NCBI RefSeq assembly: GCF_000280055.1
Contig: NZ_ALAB01000011.1
Span: 51,906-115,905, forward strand
Origin: Alishewanella aestuarii B11
GTDB taxonomy: Bacteria > Pseudomonadota > Gammaproteobacteria > Enterobacterales > Alteromonadaceae
Length of the DNA: 64,000 bases
Direction: 5' to 3'
Shown: positions 8,802-17,114 of the stretch, one piece after another
Layout: each line of letters begins with the position of its first letter
How positions within the stretch are numbered: the first letter of the stretch is position 1
Position numbers and translations under genes: made by a program
The notes under the pieces: model-generated
What the model was told of the DNA's origin: nothing
The model's database searches: none
Seen by the model: the letters and a program-made list of their open reading frames with translations, nothing else

Positions 8802-9560
8802 TTAAAATTCTTGAACAGTTGGGCGCAGAACAATCTCGTTGATATCCACATCCGCAGGCTGCTCAATGGCGTATGCGATAGCACGAGCAACAGATTCAGA
8901 TGGAATTTCATTTTGCTGATAAAAATCTTTTACAAAGGCTGCACCCTGAGTATCTGAACTTCCAAATTTTAATTCAGATTCGACTGCACCCGGTGAAATG
9001 ATTGTTGAACGAATTTTACCCCCAACTTCATGGCGCAAGCCTTCGGCAATAGCGCGAACAGCGAATTTGGTTCCGCTATAAACCGTGCCGCCGGGACTGA
9101 ATACTTTGATACCCGCTACGGACGAAATATTGATAAAGTGGCCTGTTCCCTGAGCCTGAAAGATCGGAAGCGCTGCGGCTACGCCATACAGCAAACCTTT
9201 AATGTTGATGTCAATCATGCGATCCCATTCGTCAACTCGAGTCTCAGCTAACGGTGCAATCGCCATTAACCCTGCATTATTGATAACCACATCAACTTTA
9301 CCGAAGCGCTCTTGTGCAAGATTTACAAGGGCCTTCACTTCGTCCGGGCGAGTCACATCTGTCGCTTGAACCGCAACGTTTCCGCCCGCTGTACGTATGT
9401 CAGCAGCAATAGCTTCAAGCTTGTCGATGCGTCGGGCACCTAAAACAACAGATGCGCCAAGACTGGCTAAATGTCTTGCCGTGGTCTCGCCTAAACCGCT
9501 GCTACCACCAGTGATAACAACGACCTTACCGCTGATGTTGTTTGCTAAAACACTACTCAT
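8802..9560 (-). CDS. Short-chain dehydrogenase/reductase (SDR), classical type
   Basis: This is a 252-aa NAD(P)-dependent oxidoreductase. The Rossmann motif T-G-G-S-S-G-L-G lies near residue 15, N-N-A-G near 91, and the active-site Ser and Y-S-G-T-K follow at about 140-160. The real start is ATG 9560 with GAGG upstream; in-frame extension to 9662 would add a non-conserved leader. It is divergent from a LysR gene with a shared 160-bp promoter region containing a LysR-type palindrome, so that regulator probably controls it. The substrate is unknown. Confidence 0.88.
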   Translation of the reverse strand: MSSVLANNISGKVVVITGGSSGLGETTARHLASLGASVVLGARRIDKLEAIAADIRTAGGNVAVQATDVTRPDEVKALVNLAQERFGKVDVVINNAGLMAIAPLAETRVDEWDRMIDINIKGLLYGVAAALPIFQAQGTGHFINISSVAGIKVFSPGGTVYSGTKFAVRAIAEGLRHEVGGKIRSTIISPGAVESELKFGSSDTQGAAFVKDFYQQNEIPSESVARAIAYAIEQPADVDINEIVLRPTVQEF

Positions 9561-9663
9561 AGTTAATATCCTCAAATTAGTTGAATGAATGACTCTGTCT
9601 AAATAACAAGCAAAGTATCCCTTACCTTCAAAAACCAATAAATGGAAACGTTTTAATTTCACA

Positions 9664-9680
9664 ATTCCATAATTTGGAAT
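9664..9680. promoter_or_regulatory. LysR-type binding palindrome between SDR and lysR genes
   Basis: The 17-bp site has perfect arms ATTCCA and TGGAAT around TAATT and fits the T-N11-A rule (T9666, A9678). Its place between the divergent SDR and LysR starts is the standard position for a LysR regulator that controls both itself and its neighbour. Confidence 0.6.
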
Positions 9681-9719
9681 AATATTTATGTATTCATATC
9701 AAACCTGAATGTGACAGTG

Positions 9720-10613
9720 ATGCTTAACAGATTAGAAATGCTCCGGATATTTTGTACTGCTGCTGAGTCTCACAGCTTTAAAGAAGCGGCTAACCGTCTG
9801 GGAATTTCTCCTCAGGCAGTGACACGAGCAGTGAAGGAGTTAGAGCAATTGCAAGGGGAGCTTTTATTTCATCGAAATACTCGACACATACAAGTGACCC
9901 AAGTTGGAGAAAAATTTGCTTTGATAGCAAAAGAACGCCTGCGCGCTGTAGATGAATTGTTTCAAACAAGCGCCCCTAACTCGGGTAATGAATTACAAGG
10001 TCGGGTTCGTATCGCAGCGCCTGTTGGTTTTGGTCATAAATGCTTGATGCCAGTATTACTGGAGCTCTCAACAATACATCCTCAACTGGATATAGACCTG
10101 ACACTCAGTGACGAGCGCGTGGATGTCGTTGACGAAAAAATAGATATTGGGATTCGTATCGGCTTCATGAGGGATAGTCGATTTATTGCCCGCCAGCTCG
10201 CCAAAATTAATCTGTATGTCGTGGCTTCGCCTGACTTAATAAATAGAGTGGGAAGGCCTGCGTCTATTGTAGATCTAAACCACTTGCCGGTTACAGGGTT
10301 AGTCGATCGCAATACGGGAAGGCTTTGGCCATGGGTTTTTTCCATGGGCAGACAGTGGACGCCATCCATAACACGTTTTCGAAGTGCCGACAGCGAAGCT
10401 GAATTAATGGGTGTACAAAATGGACTGGGGTTTGCTCAAATGCCTGACTTTTTGGTCCAAGACTTATTACGCCAAGAGAAACTTGTGAGAGTGTTAGAAG
10501 AGGTCGAGCCTGTGCCTTGGGATTTATATATTTATCGCCCTCAACGTGGTCCAGTACCACAACGTATTCGATTGGTTTTTGATCACTTGGTGTCAAGATT
10601 GAGTGTCCACTAA
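9720..10613 (+). CDS. LysR-family transcriptional regulator
   Basis: This is a 297-aa regulator with an N-terminal winged HTH (S-F-K-E-A-A-N-R-L-G-I-S-P-Q-A-V-T-R-A-V-K-E-L-E, residues about 20-43) followed by a periplasmic-binding-like effector domain. ATG 9720 is chosen; in-frame GTGs at 9711 and 9717 are alternatives. It is divergent from the SDR gene, which is its likely target, perhaps with the adjacent quinone-oxidoreductase genes. The effector is unknown. Confidence 0.88.
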   Translation: MLNRLEMLRIFCTAAESHSFKEAANRLGISPQAVTRAVKELEQLQGELLFHRNTRHIQVTQVGEKFALIAKERLRAVDELFQTSAPNSGNELQGRVRIAAPVGFGHKCLMPVLLELSTIHPQLDIDLTLSDERVDVVDEKIDIGIRIGFMRDSRFIARQLAKINLYVVASPDLINRVGRPASIVDLNHLPVTGLVDRNTGRLWPWVFSMGRQWTPSITRFRSADSEAELMGVQNGLGFAQMPDFLVQDLLRQEKLVRVLEEVEPVPWDLYIYRPQRGPVPQRIRLVFDHLVSRLSVH

Positions 10614-10623
10614 TGGCACATAA

Positions 10624-11180
10624 GGGGCCGTTGAAAATAGCCTACATTGGGTGCTGGATGTCAGCATGAAAGAAGATGCTTGCCAGATTTATCAGAATCA
10701 CGCAGCGGAAAACTGGTCAATATTAGGGCGTGTTGACGTTTTCTGCTTAGATTTTGTTCGCACTGGCGGCGCTTTGATCGCGAAACGAGGAGTGCGGTTT
10801 AGTTATTCTAAATAAGTGACGAGTGAAGCTACCGCGTCCTGCTCTCGCCCCTGACCTGCATCCATGCAGGCCCCAAAGAGCAAAGTGTCGCCAGAGCGAC
10901 CCCTTCGGGCAGCGTTTGGCTGGCGTTTCTACTGCGTTATCGCTTGTTCATGTAGAATAACTACACATCACAAGCTCTGCCTTGTATAAACACCAGCCAA
11001 ACGGCTGCAAAAACAAGCAGCAAACGTCAACACGCCCTACGGCAATGGTCTTTAAACATGCTAAGAGCAGAGCCGTCGAAAGGCAGCATCCCTGCAAATC
11101 AAAAACGTGCCTGGATGAAAACGGATTATTTGGAGGATGTCTTAAAAGCTGGTTTCAGCAGCAGAGTGTTTGAAAATTAA
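10624..11180 (+). pseudogene. ISAs1-family transposase C-terminal remnant, split by a MITE
   Basis: From 10630 the frame reads V-E-N-S-L-H-W-V-L-D-V-S-M-K-E-D, a signature of ISAs1-family transposases, up to base 10725. It resumes in the same frame at 11040 (R-Q-W-S-L-N-M-L-R-A-E) and ends at 11178-11180. Removing the intervening 312-bp MITE plus one TA restores a continuous C-terminus. The N-terminal two thirds of the transposase are absent, so it was already a fragment or was later eroded. Confidence 0.85.
10726..11037. mobile_element. 312-bp MITE with gggcgtgttgacg termini and TA target duplication
   Basis: The element begins gggcgtgttgacgtttt and ends with the inverted form (aaacgtcaacacgccc). 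It is flanked on both sides by TA (10724-10725 and 11038-11039), a duplication proven by the interrupted transposase frame. TA duplication points to mobilisation by an IS630/Tc1-mariner-type transposase. It has no coding capacity. Single ends of the same element occur at 44601 and at the right edge of the window (63972). Confidence 0.85.
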
Positions 11181-11245
11181 ACACTCCTGCGGGAGCCCCG
11201 GGGCTTAAATGACATCTGCGAGCAAGCAGAATTTAGCAAGGAACA

Positions 11246-12451
11246 ATGATTAAAAACATGACTGAGACATCGACAAATAACTTCTGGAGCATCTTCCGGA
11301 TTTTCCTGGTACTGGGCCTAACCTCCTTCGGCGGGCCGGTTGCGCATCTTGGTTACTTTCGTACCGAGTTTGTTGAAAAACGTAAATGGCTGACTGAACG
11401 CGACTATGCTGAACTGGTGGCGTTATGCCAGTTCTTACCCGGCCCGGCCAGTAGCCAGGTGGGTTTAGCGCTTGGGTTATTGCGCGGGCGCTATCGCGGT
11501 GCGCTGGCTGCCTGGCTTGGTTTTACGCTGCCATCGGCTGGGGTATTGATTGCGTTTAGCCTCAGTTTGGCGATTTTACAAAGCCCGCTGTTGCAGGGTG
11601 CCTTGCAGGGCTTAAAGCTGGTGGCGGTGGCTGTGGTCGCTCATGCGGTTTGGGGCATGGCAAAAAGTTTATGTAATACGGTGCCAAAAGTCAGCATTAT
11701 GGCGCTAAGTGCGGTGTTGTTGCTGTTATTTCCGGTTATCTGGTTGCAACCTGTGGTGATCTTGCTCGGCGCGCTGCTCGGTTATTTTCTGTTAAAGCAG
11801 GAAGTAGCCGCAGCGGCCTCTGCTTTACCTCTTAGTGTGTCGAATACGGCGGCTAAGGCTTATGGTCTGTTATTTCTGGTCTTGTTATTCGGTTTACCGC
11901 TAGTGGTGCAGCTCTATCCCGGTGCTGTTGTCACTATGTTCGATATTTTCTACCGTGCCGGTGCGCTGGTGTTTGGCGGGGGGCATGTGGTGTTGCCACT
12001 GTTACAGGCCGAAGTGGTGCCAACAGATCTGGTCAGTGCTGATAACTTTATTGCCGGTTATGCGGCAGCGCAGGCGGTACCCGGCCCCTTGTTTACCTTT
12101 GCTGCTTTTTTAGGTGCCGCCAGTAATGGTGAACTAAGCGGTGTTTGGGGTGGGGTAGTGGCGCTGCTGGCCATCTTTTTGCCGTCTTTTCTGGTATTGG
12201 CTGCGGTGCTGCCGTACTGGCAGAAACTGCGCGCTTCTAATAACGTCAGTCGCTTAATGGCCGGCGTGGGGGCCAGTGTCACCGGCATTTTGCTGTCAGC
12301 GCTATATCAGCCAATCTGGCAAAGTAGTGTGTTCGGAGCCACTGATTTTGCGCTGGCACTGCTGGGGGTTATTGCTTTGCAATTCTGGCGCCTGCCAGCC
12401 TGGTTACTGGTGCTGGCTGGCGCCCTGCTTGGTATGGTAAGGGTGCTGTAG
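11246..12451 (+). CDS. chrA: ChrA chromate transporter (two-domain)
   Basis: This 401-aa inner-membrane protein is built of two homologous halves of about six helices each. Each half opens with the CHR motif: T-S-F-G-G-P-V-A-H-L-G-Y (about residue 29) and V-F-G-G-G-H-V-V-L-P-L-L (about 240). ChrA proteins expel chromate and give Cr(VI) resistance. AAGGA sits 5 bp before the ATG. It stands alone, beside the ISAs1 remnant, with no chrB-like regulator. Confidence 0.92.
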   Translation: MIKNMTETSTNNFWSIFRIFLVLGLTSFGGPVAHLGYFRTEFVEKRKWLTERDYAELVALCQFLPGPASSQVGLALGLLRGRYRGALAAWLGFTLPSAGVLIAFSLSLAILQSPLLQGALQGLKLVAVAVVAHAVWGMAKSLCNTVPKVSIMALSAVLLLLFPVIWLQPVVILLGALLGYFLLKQEVAAAASALPLSVSNTAAKAYGLLFLVLLFGLPLVVQLYPGAVVTMFDIFYRAGALVFGGGHVVLPLLQAEVVPTDLVSADNFIAGYAAAQAVPGPLFTFAAFLGAASNGELSGVWGGVVALLAIFLPSFLVLAAVLPYWQKLRASNNVSRLMAGVGASVTGILLSALYQPIWQSSVFGATDFALALLGVIALQFWRLPAWLLVLAGALLGMVRVL

Positions 12452-12461
12452 AGCCCCTTAG

Positions 12462-14339
12462 TTACTGCTTTAGAATCTCATCGACACTACCTTGTGCCAG
12501 TGGGTGATAACCTGGCCGCGCCTGTTGATAGACCTTACGGGCAAAGGCCAAACCATCCGGCGTTTTGGCCAGCTCGCGGTACAGTGGCAGGATCAGTTTG
12601 CGCCGGCCGATGCTAATCAGATAGCGCTCTAGTGCCGGTAGCACTTCGCGATAGCCGGTTTTTAGGGCTAACAGATACCAGGCGTGGGCAATTTCGCTAT
12701 TGGTCGATTGCGTTAGATTAAAGCCATTATCCAGCTGCTGTAACTGGCTGGGGCTAATGCTCAGCGGCAGGTTATTAATAAAATACAGCCACTCATGCAC
12801 TGTCCAGTCTGTCGTTGGCAGCTCATCCAGGGTGCGTAAACCTGATAACCAGGCATTGCTATGTTGTTGTACCCTGACAAAGGCATCTGATTGCGGGTTG
12901 GGAGCTGTCGCCGGTAAACCCCGGCCATGGATCCATTCCTGTACTTCGGCGGCACTGACTTTGCCGGGATACTTATCCAGCAAATTCGCTGTTAAGTAAG
13001 CTTCAAAGGCGGCAGTGGTGATACTTTGAAAAGCATGATCGTCGAAGTATTTTCTAACGAAAGGATCAAAGACCTCACGGCCAAAGCGGCTTTCCAAAAA
13101 CATCAGAAACAGTTGCCCCTTGGTATAGGGTACGCCACTAAAGGCATCATCCGGATCGCGGCCTTTCAGATCGAGGTACAGCCGGCTATCGTCCGGATCC
13201 AGACTGGCTAATTCTTGCTTTAGATCCTGCACCGCCAGGGCTTGCTCCATAATGGCGCGATCGGTGCCAAACACCTGCTCCATAATGCGGTTTTCGACAT
13301 AAGAGGTAAAGCCCTCGTTTAACCACAAGTCCTGCCAAGTCGCGTTGGTGACCAGATTGCCGGACCAGGAATGCGCCAGCTCGTGGGCAATCAGATTGAC
13401 CAGGCTGCTATCGCCAGCAACCACGGTCGGTGTAATAAAAGACAGCACCGGGTTTTCCATGCCGCCAAACGGAAAGCTGGGCGGTAAGATCAGTAAATCA
13501 TAACGGCCCCAGCGATAGTCACCGTATAGCTGTTCAGTCACATCGATCATCTGTTGCGTGCTGGCGAACTCTTTGGCTGCAGCGTCCAGAATATAAGCTT
13601 CGGCATAAACGCCGGTTTGCGCACTCATGGCTTTAAATTCGAGATCACCGACGGCGATGGCCAGCAAATAGGGCGGGATCGCCTGCGGCATCGTAAAGCG
13701 GTAATCGCCACTGCGCGCTGCGCCGGGGGCGGTTGGCGCACTCATTACCGCCAGCAGGTCTTTATCGGTTTGAATGCGGGCACTATAAGTCAGGCGCACC
13801 GCGGGCGTATCCTGAATCGGGATCCAGCTTCTGGCATGAATCGCCTGATTCTGGCTAAACATAAAGGGTTGCGTTTTCGCCGCGGTTTGTTCTTTGCTCA
13901 GCCATTGCAAGCCCGAGGCCTGCGGTTGCGATTGATAGTGAATACGAAGCGTATCGGCCTGAAAGCCCGGCTCTATCGTCAGCTTGCTACCCAGCACCGG
14001 CTCAGCGGCGGCCAGACTAAAGGGCACTTTACGCCACTGACCATCAGCGCGGCGGGCATACACCTGTTTAATGATTAAGTCCCGGGTATCCAAATAAACC
14101 GTATTCGCCGTTTGGTTTTGCCAGTTTAGGCTCAGATCGGCAAAACCGGTCAGGGCTTTTTGTTCAAAATCGACCGCCAAATCCAGATAGAGATGGCTGA
14201 CTTTCACATCCTGTAAATTGGCGTAGGTATAGGCATCATCAGCGGCCTGAGTCAGACCCGCGCCGAGCAGCAGTGCGCACAGCGCGGAAGCGCGTGCAGC
14301 AGAGAGTACAGAAGATAGCGCAGAAAAACGCAGTAACAT
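12462..14339 (-). CDS. Secreted M1-family zinc aminopeptidase (leukotriene A4 hydrolase-like)
   Basis: This 625-aa protein has an N-terminal signal peptide ending near A-D-D-A. The M1 hallmarks are F-G-G-M-E-N (exopeptidase motif), the zinc site H-E-L-A-H-S-W and the downstream Glu in N-E-G-F-T-S-Y. A C-terminal helical LTA4H-type domain follows. It should trim N-terminal residues from peptides in the periplasm or outside. It is convergent with chrA (10 bp between stops) and divergent from the SIMPL gene. Confidence 0.92.
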   Translation of the reverse strand: MLLRFSALSSVLSAARASALCALLLGAGLTQAADDAYTYANLQDVKVSHLYLDLAVDFEQKALTGFADLSLNWQNQTANTVYLDTRDLIIKQVYARRADGQWRKVPFSLAAAEPVLGSKLTIEPGFQADTLRIHYQSQPQASGLQWLSKEQTAAKTQPFMFSQNQAIHARSWIPIQDTPAVRLTYSARIQTDKDLLAVMSAPTAPGAARSGDYRFTMPQAIPPYLLAIAVGDLEFKAMSAQTGVYAEAYILDAAAKEFASTQQMIDVTEQLYGDYRWGRYDLLILPPSFPFGGMENPVLSFITPTVVAGDSSLVNLIAHELAHSWSGNLVTNATWQDLWLNEGFTSYVENRIMEQVFGTDRAIMEQALAVQDLKQELASLDPDDSRLYLDLKGRDPDDAFSGVPYTKGQLFLMFLESRFGREVFDPFVRKYFDDHAFQSITTAAFEAYLTANLLDKYPGKVSAAEVQEWIHGRGLPATAPNPQSDAFVRVQQHSNAWLSGLRTLDELPTTDWTVHEWLYFINNLPLSISPSQLQQLDNGFNLTQSTNSEIAHAWYLLALKTGYREVLPALERYLISIGRRKLILPLYRELAKTPDGLAFARKVYQQARPGYHPLAQGSVDEILKQ

Positions 14340-14419
14340 AGCAAACCTTATTCTTATTCAGCTAAAGTACAGTCAACAAGGTATGTAATAGTCGCACTTA
14401 TGTAAAGGGAAGAACCATC

Positions 14420-15145
14420 ATGCTGAGATTAACCACCGCTTTTAGTCTGTTAGTTGCTGCTGCCAGTGTCACCGCCAGTCCGTTACCTGATTTTCCGTTT
14501 ATCAATGTTACCGGTCAGGCGACGTTGGAAGTGGCCCCCGACAAAGCTCAGATCCGCTTTGTCTTACGCCAGACGGGGGCAACTGCTGAACAGGCTACCC
14601 GGGCTGTGTATCAGCAAGGCGAAAGTTTGCTGAAGTTTTTGCAAGCGCAAGGCTTAACTGAGAAAGCACTGGATGCGGCGCAGATCAATAAAGAAGCGCT
14701 GTATAAAGACTACCAGGACAGAACCATCACCGGCTATGAAGCCAGTCAGCCGATCACCCTGACACTGACGAATTTGGAGCAGTATGTGACGGTAATGGAT
14801 TATCTGTTTACCCAGCCACAGATTTTTTCTATTCACAGCAGCTTTGATCACAGCAAACGCGAGGAATTTGAACTGACGCTAAGTGAAAAAGCCGGCGCGG
14901 ATGCCCGTGCCCGTGCCAACCGCTTAGCCGCGGCGCAAGGCGTAAAGCTTAGCACCGTGTTTGCCATTACCGAGAACGTCGGTTTCGGTAATCTGGCCGG
15001 TGATTTTGGCTTTGGCGGTGGCCAGGTAAGTTATGGCCGGATGGAGAAAATGAGTGCCGACAGCGGCATAGCCGGGGCCTTATTAGCGCCGAAACAGATT
15101 ACACTGCAAAAAAGCGTGAATGTCATTTATAAGCTCAATCCTTAA
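14420..15145 (+). CDS. Periplasmic SIMPL-domain (DUF541) protein
   Basis: This 241-aa protein has a signal peptide (L-L-V-A-A-A-S-V-T-A-S) and then a SIMPL domain beginning I-N-V-T-G-Q-A-T-L-E-V-A-P-D. The central A-D-A-R-A-R-A-N-R-L-A segment is typical of the family. Members such as E. coli YggE are implicated in oxidative-stress protection, but the mechanism is unknown. The ribosome site aaagggaaga lies just ahead of the ATG. It is divergent from the M1 aminopeptidase. Confidence 0.87.
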   Translation: MLRLTTAFSLLVAAASVTASPLPDFPFINVTGQATLEVAPDKAQIRFVLRQTGATAEQATRAVYQQGESLLKFLQAQGLTEKALDAAQINKEALYKDYQDRTITGYEASQPITLTLTNLEQYVTVMDYLFTQPQIFSIHSSFDHSKREEFELTLSEKAGADARARANRLAAAQGVKLSTVFAITENVGFGNLAGDFGFGGGQVSYGRMEKMSADSGIAGALLAPKQITLQKSVNVIYKLNP

Positions 15146-15375
15146 GCCATATCAAGTTAGCGCTAAGCAGTAAGATCCTCAGCTGCTATGCTTTACGCAG
15201 GCAGGTAGGGGACTATTAATGGTCGAAGCAAAAGCGTTTCAGATTTGGGTTGAAAACAGGGTGGTCTTGAGCAGCAACTGGCATTTAACTGGCTTGCCGA
15301 GCAAGGCTTCGTGGTTAATGACTCTTCATTTTAGCGCTGTTCCTGACGTTTAACGACCTTAACAACATCTAATCC

Positions 15376-15501
15376 CGACTCCGGTATGCTTGCCGTACCG
15401 GAGTCGTCACCTGCGATATCAGACCTGACACCAAAGCGGATGCTAAACCGCACTCCGACTCCGGTATGCTCGTCGTACCGGAGTCGTCATCTGCGATATC
15501 A
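15376..15501. repeat. Pair of direct-repeated perfect hairpins
   Basis: Two copies (15376-15421 and 15456-15501) of a unit of about 46 bp each contain a perfect palindrome with arms gactccggta and taccggagtc, followed by gtca-c/t-ctgcgatatca. They lie in the 446-bp gap before the toxin-antitoxin pair. The rest of the gap (15146-15375) holds only short broken open stretches that match nothing I recognise. The units may be REP-like elements or bidirectional terminators. Confidence 0.6.
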
Positions 15502-15533
15502 AAGCCCGCATTAAACTTATGGAAACAGCAAAC

Positions 15534-15563
15534 TTGACAGCACCTTTTAACAGGTGCTATTAA
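15534..15563 (+). promoter_or_regulatory. Toxin-antitoxin promoter with operator palindrome in the spacer
   Basis: TTGACA (15534-15539) and TATTAA (15558-15563) are 18 bp apart. The whole spacer, 15540-15557, is an inverted repeat with arms GCACCT and AGGTGC. An operator in this position would let the antitoxin, alone or with its toxin, block RNA polymerase, which is how most TA operons are autoregulated. Confidence 0.65.
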
Positions 15564-15591
15564 AAGCATCAATTGCGATGAGGTAACAACA

Positions 15592-15861
15592 ATGCAGACT
15601 AAATTCTCGGAAGATGTTATTCCATTATCCGATTTAAAAGTTAATCCGGGTAAGGTGGTTAATCAGGTCAACGAAACTCACAGACCTGTACTGTTAACCA
15701 GCCGTGGACGCGGTGTCGCTGTTGTGCAAGCGCTTGCCGATTATGAAAATACCGCTGAGGAGCTACGTTTTATTAAAGCAGTAGCGCAAGGTTTAGCGGA
15801 TATCCGTGATGGTAATACCGTGACACTGGAGCAGGCTAAGTCGTTACTTGGTGTAGATTAA
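15592..15861 (+). CDS. Phd/YefM-family antitoxin
   Basis: This 89-aa protein has the Phd/YefM fold: I-P-L-S-D-L-K-V-N-P-G-K-V-V-N-Q-V, then P-V-L-L-T-S-R-G-R-G-V-A-V-V-Q. The N-terminus should bind DNA and the C-terminal helix should neutralise the toxin. It is encoded first, as usual for antitoxins, and directly abuts the toxin start, which implies coupled translation. Confidence 0.9.
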   Translation: MQTKFSEDVIPLSDLKVNPGKVVNQVNETHRPVLLTSRGRGVAVVQALADYENTAEELRFIKAVAQGLADIRDGNTVTLEQAKSLLGVD

Positions 15862-16161
15862 GTGAAGCTGGTAATTACCCACTCTGCCATCAAAGATTTG
15901 CAGGAAATCAAAGCTTTTTACGCAGCACAAGCGGTACCTGAAGTCGGTCAGCGTTTTGTCACGACGATTCTAGACAAAGTCCAAAATCTGGTATTACAGC
16001 CTGATGTTGGACGTATAGTGCCTGAGTTTTGTCAGGCGCATATCCGCGAGCTTATTTACCCGCCGTTTCGGATCCTTTATTTGCGTGATAGCTCAGCAGT
16101 CAGTGTGATCCGCGTTTGGCGCAGTGAGAGGCAGTTGTTGTTGCCTGAGGATGAAGAGTAA
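15862..16161 (+). CDS. ParE/RelE-superfamily toxin
   Basis: This 99-aa protein starts at a GTG immediately after the antitoxin stop. The fold is indicated by A-I-K-D-L-Q-E-I, the R-I-V-P-E-F region and the C-terminal R-E-L-I-Y-P-P-F-R-I-L-Y followed by V-I-R-V-W-R-S-E-R. The wording is closer to ParE than to RelE, which would make gyrase the target, but sequence alone does not decide between gyrase poisoning and mRNA cleavage. Confidence 0.87.
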   Translation: MKLVITHSAIKDLQEIKAFYAAQAVPEVGQRFVTTILDKVQNLVLQPDVGRIVPEFCQAHIRELIYPPFRILYLRDSSAVSVIRVWRSERQLLLPEDEE

Positions 16162-16164
16162 GTC

Positions 16165-17034
16165 ATGTCGCAACCCCTGATTGACCGTCCGCTGCGCGGC
16201 ATTATCGCTATGCTGCTGGCAGTGGCGTTTTTTTCGGCGATGGATGCCGGTATGAAAGCCTTGACTGCTTATCATAGCCCGATGCAAATCACCGCACTGC
16301 GTGGTGCCTTAGCCTGGCCGCTGGTAGTCATTTGGTTATGTAGCAGTGGTGCCATTAAGCAGATTTTGCAAACCCGCTGGTCGCTGCATCTGCTGCGCGC
16401 TGCGCTCGGTATTACCATGCTTTGGGCCTTTGTGTTTAGCTTGCAAACGCTGGCACTGGCCGATGCTTATGCCATTTTCTTTGCGGCACCCTTTATTATT
16501 ACCCTGCTGTCGGCCTGGTGGCTGAAAGAGTATGTGGCACCGCGGCAGTATCTGGTGTTGGTGATGGGCCTGGCGGCGGTGTGCTATATGTTAAAACCGG
16601 ATGCCGGGCAGTGGCTAAGTTTAGGTGCTTTAGCGGCACTGTTGGCGGCCTGTTGCTACGCCGTGTCGGCAATTTCGGTGCGGGTTTTGGCGCGCTCAGA
16701 CAGTGCTGCCAATATGGTGTTCTGGCTGATGACCTTTTTAACTCTGGGCGCCACAGCGCTGGCTTTGCCGAACTGGCAGCCGTTACAAGCGCAGCTATGG
16801 CCGGTCTATCTGCTGATTGGTGTCTGTGGCTTTCTGGGGCAAATTACTATTACCGAAGCCTTTCGTATTGCGCCGGCGGCAATAGTCGCGCCCTTTGAGT
16901 ATACAGCGCTGCTGTGGGGCATTGGCTTTGATATTGCGTTATGGCAACTGTATCCGGGGCGCAGTGTTTTGCTTGGTGCCACTGTGATTATGCTCTGTGG
17001 TTTATATCTGCTGTGGCAGCAAAGGCGGCGATAG
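16165..17034 (+). CDS. EamA-family (DMT superfamily) transporter
   Basis: This 289-aa protein has ten predicted membrane helices in two EamA repeats; the first contains L-R-G-A-L-A-W-P-L and A-D-A-Y-A-I-F-F-A-A-P-F. The family includes exporters of amino acids and metabolites; the substrate cannot be told. It starts 3 bp after the toxin stop and could be transcribed with the toxin-antitoxin pair. Confidence 0.85.
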   Translation: MSQPLIDRPLRGIIAMLLAVAFFSAMDAGMKALTAYHSPMQITALRGALAWPLVVIWLCSSGAIKQILQTRWSLHLLRAALGITMLWAFVFSLQTLALADAYAIFFAAPFIITLLSAWWLKEYVAPRQYLVLVMGLAAVCYMLKPDAGQWLSLGALAALLAACCYAVSAISVRVLARSDSAANMVFWLMTFLTLGATALALPNWQPLQAQLWPVYLLIGVCGFLGQITITEAFRIAPAAIVAPFEYTALLWGIGFDIALWQLYPGRSVLLGATVIMLCGLYLLWQQRRR

Positions 17035-17041
17035 GGTATTA

Positions 17042-17067
17042 AAAATGCATATTGAAAATTGCATTTT
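17042..17067 (+). terminator. Inverted repeat after the EamA gene
   Basis: The arms aaaatgca and tgcatttt enclose a 10-nt loop 8 bp after the stop, followed by cgttgttatt. An AT-rich stem makes this a weak terminator; it could instead be an operator for the next gene. Confidence 0.4.
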
Positions 17068-17114
17068 CGTTGTTATTATTCCGTTTGGTGTTAATGAAAT
17101 GGAAGTCTTGAGGT

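Noticed and set aside
10982..11173. A 63-codon frame across the right end of the MITE
   Set aside because: It spans the MITE end and the transposase remnant in a different frame from the true remnant, so it is a chance frame.
15220..15350. Short open stretches after the SIMPL gene, such as one starting M-V-E-A-K-A-F-Q-I-W
   Set aside because: They are fewer than 50 codons, switch frames, lack a ribosome site and match no family I know.
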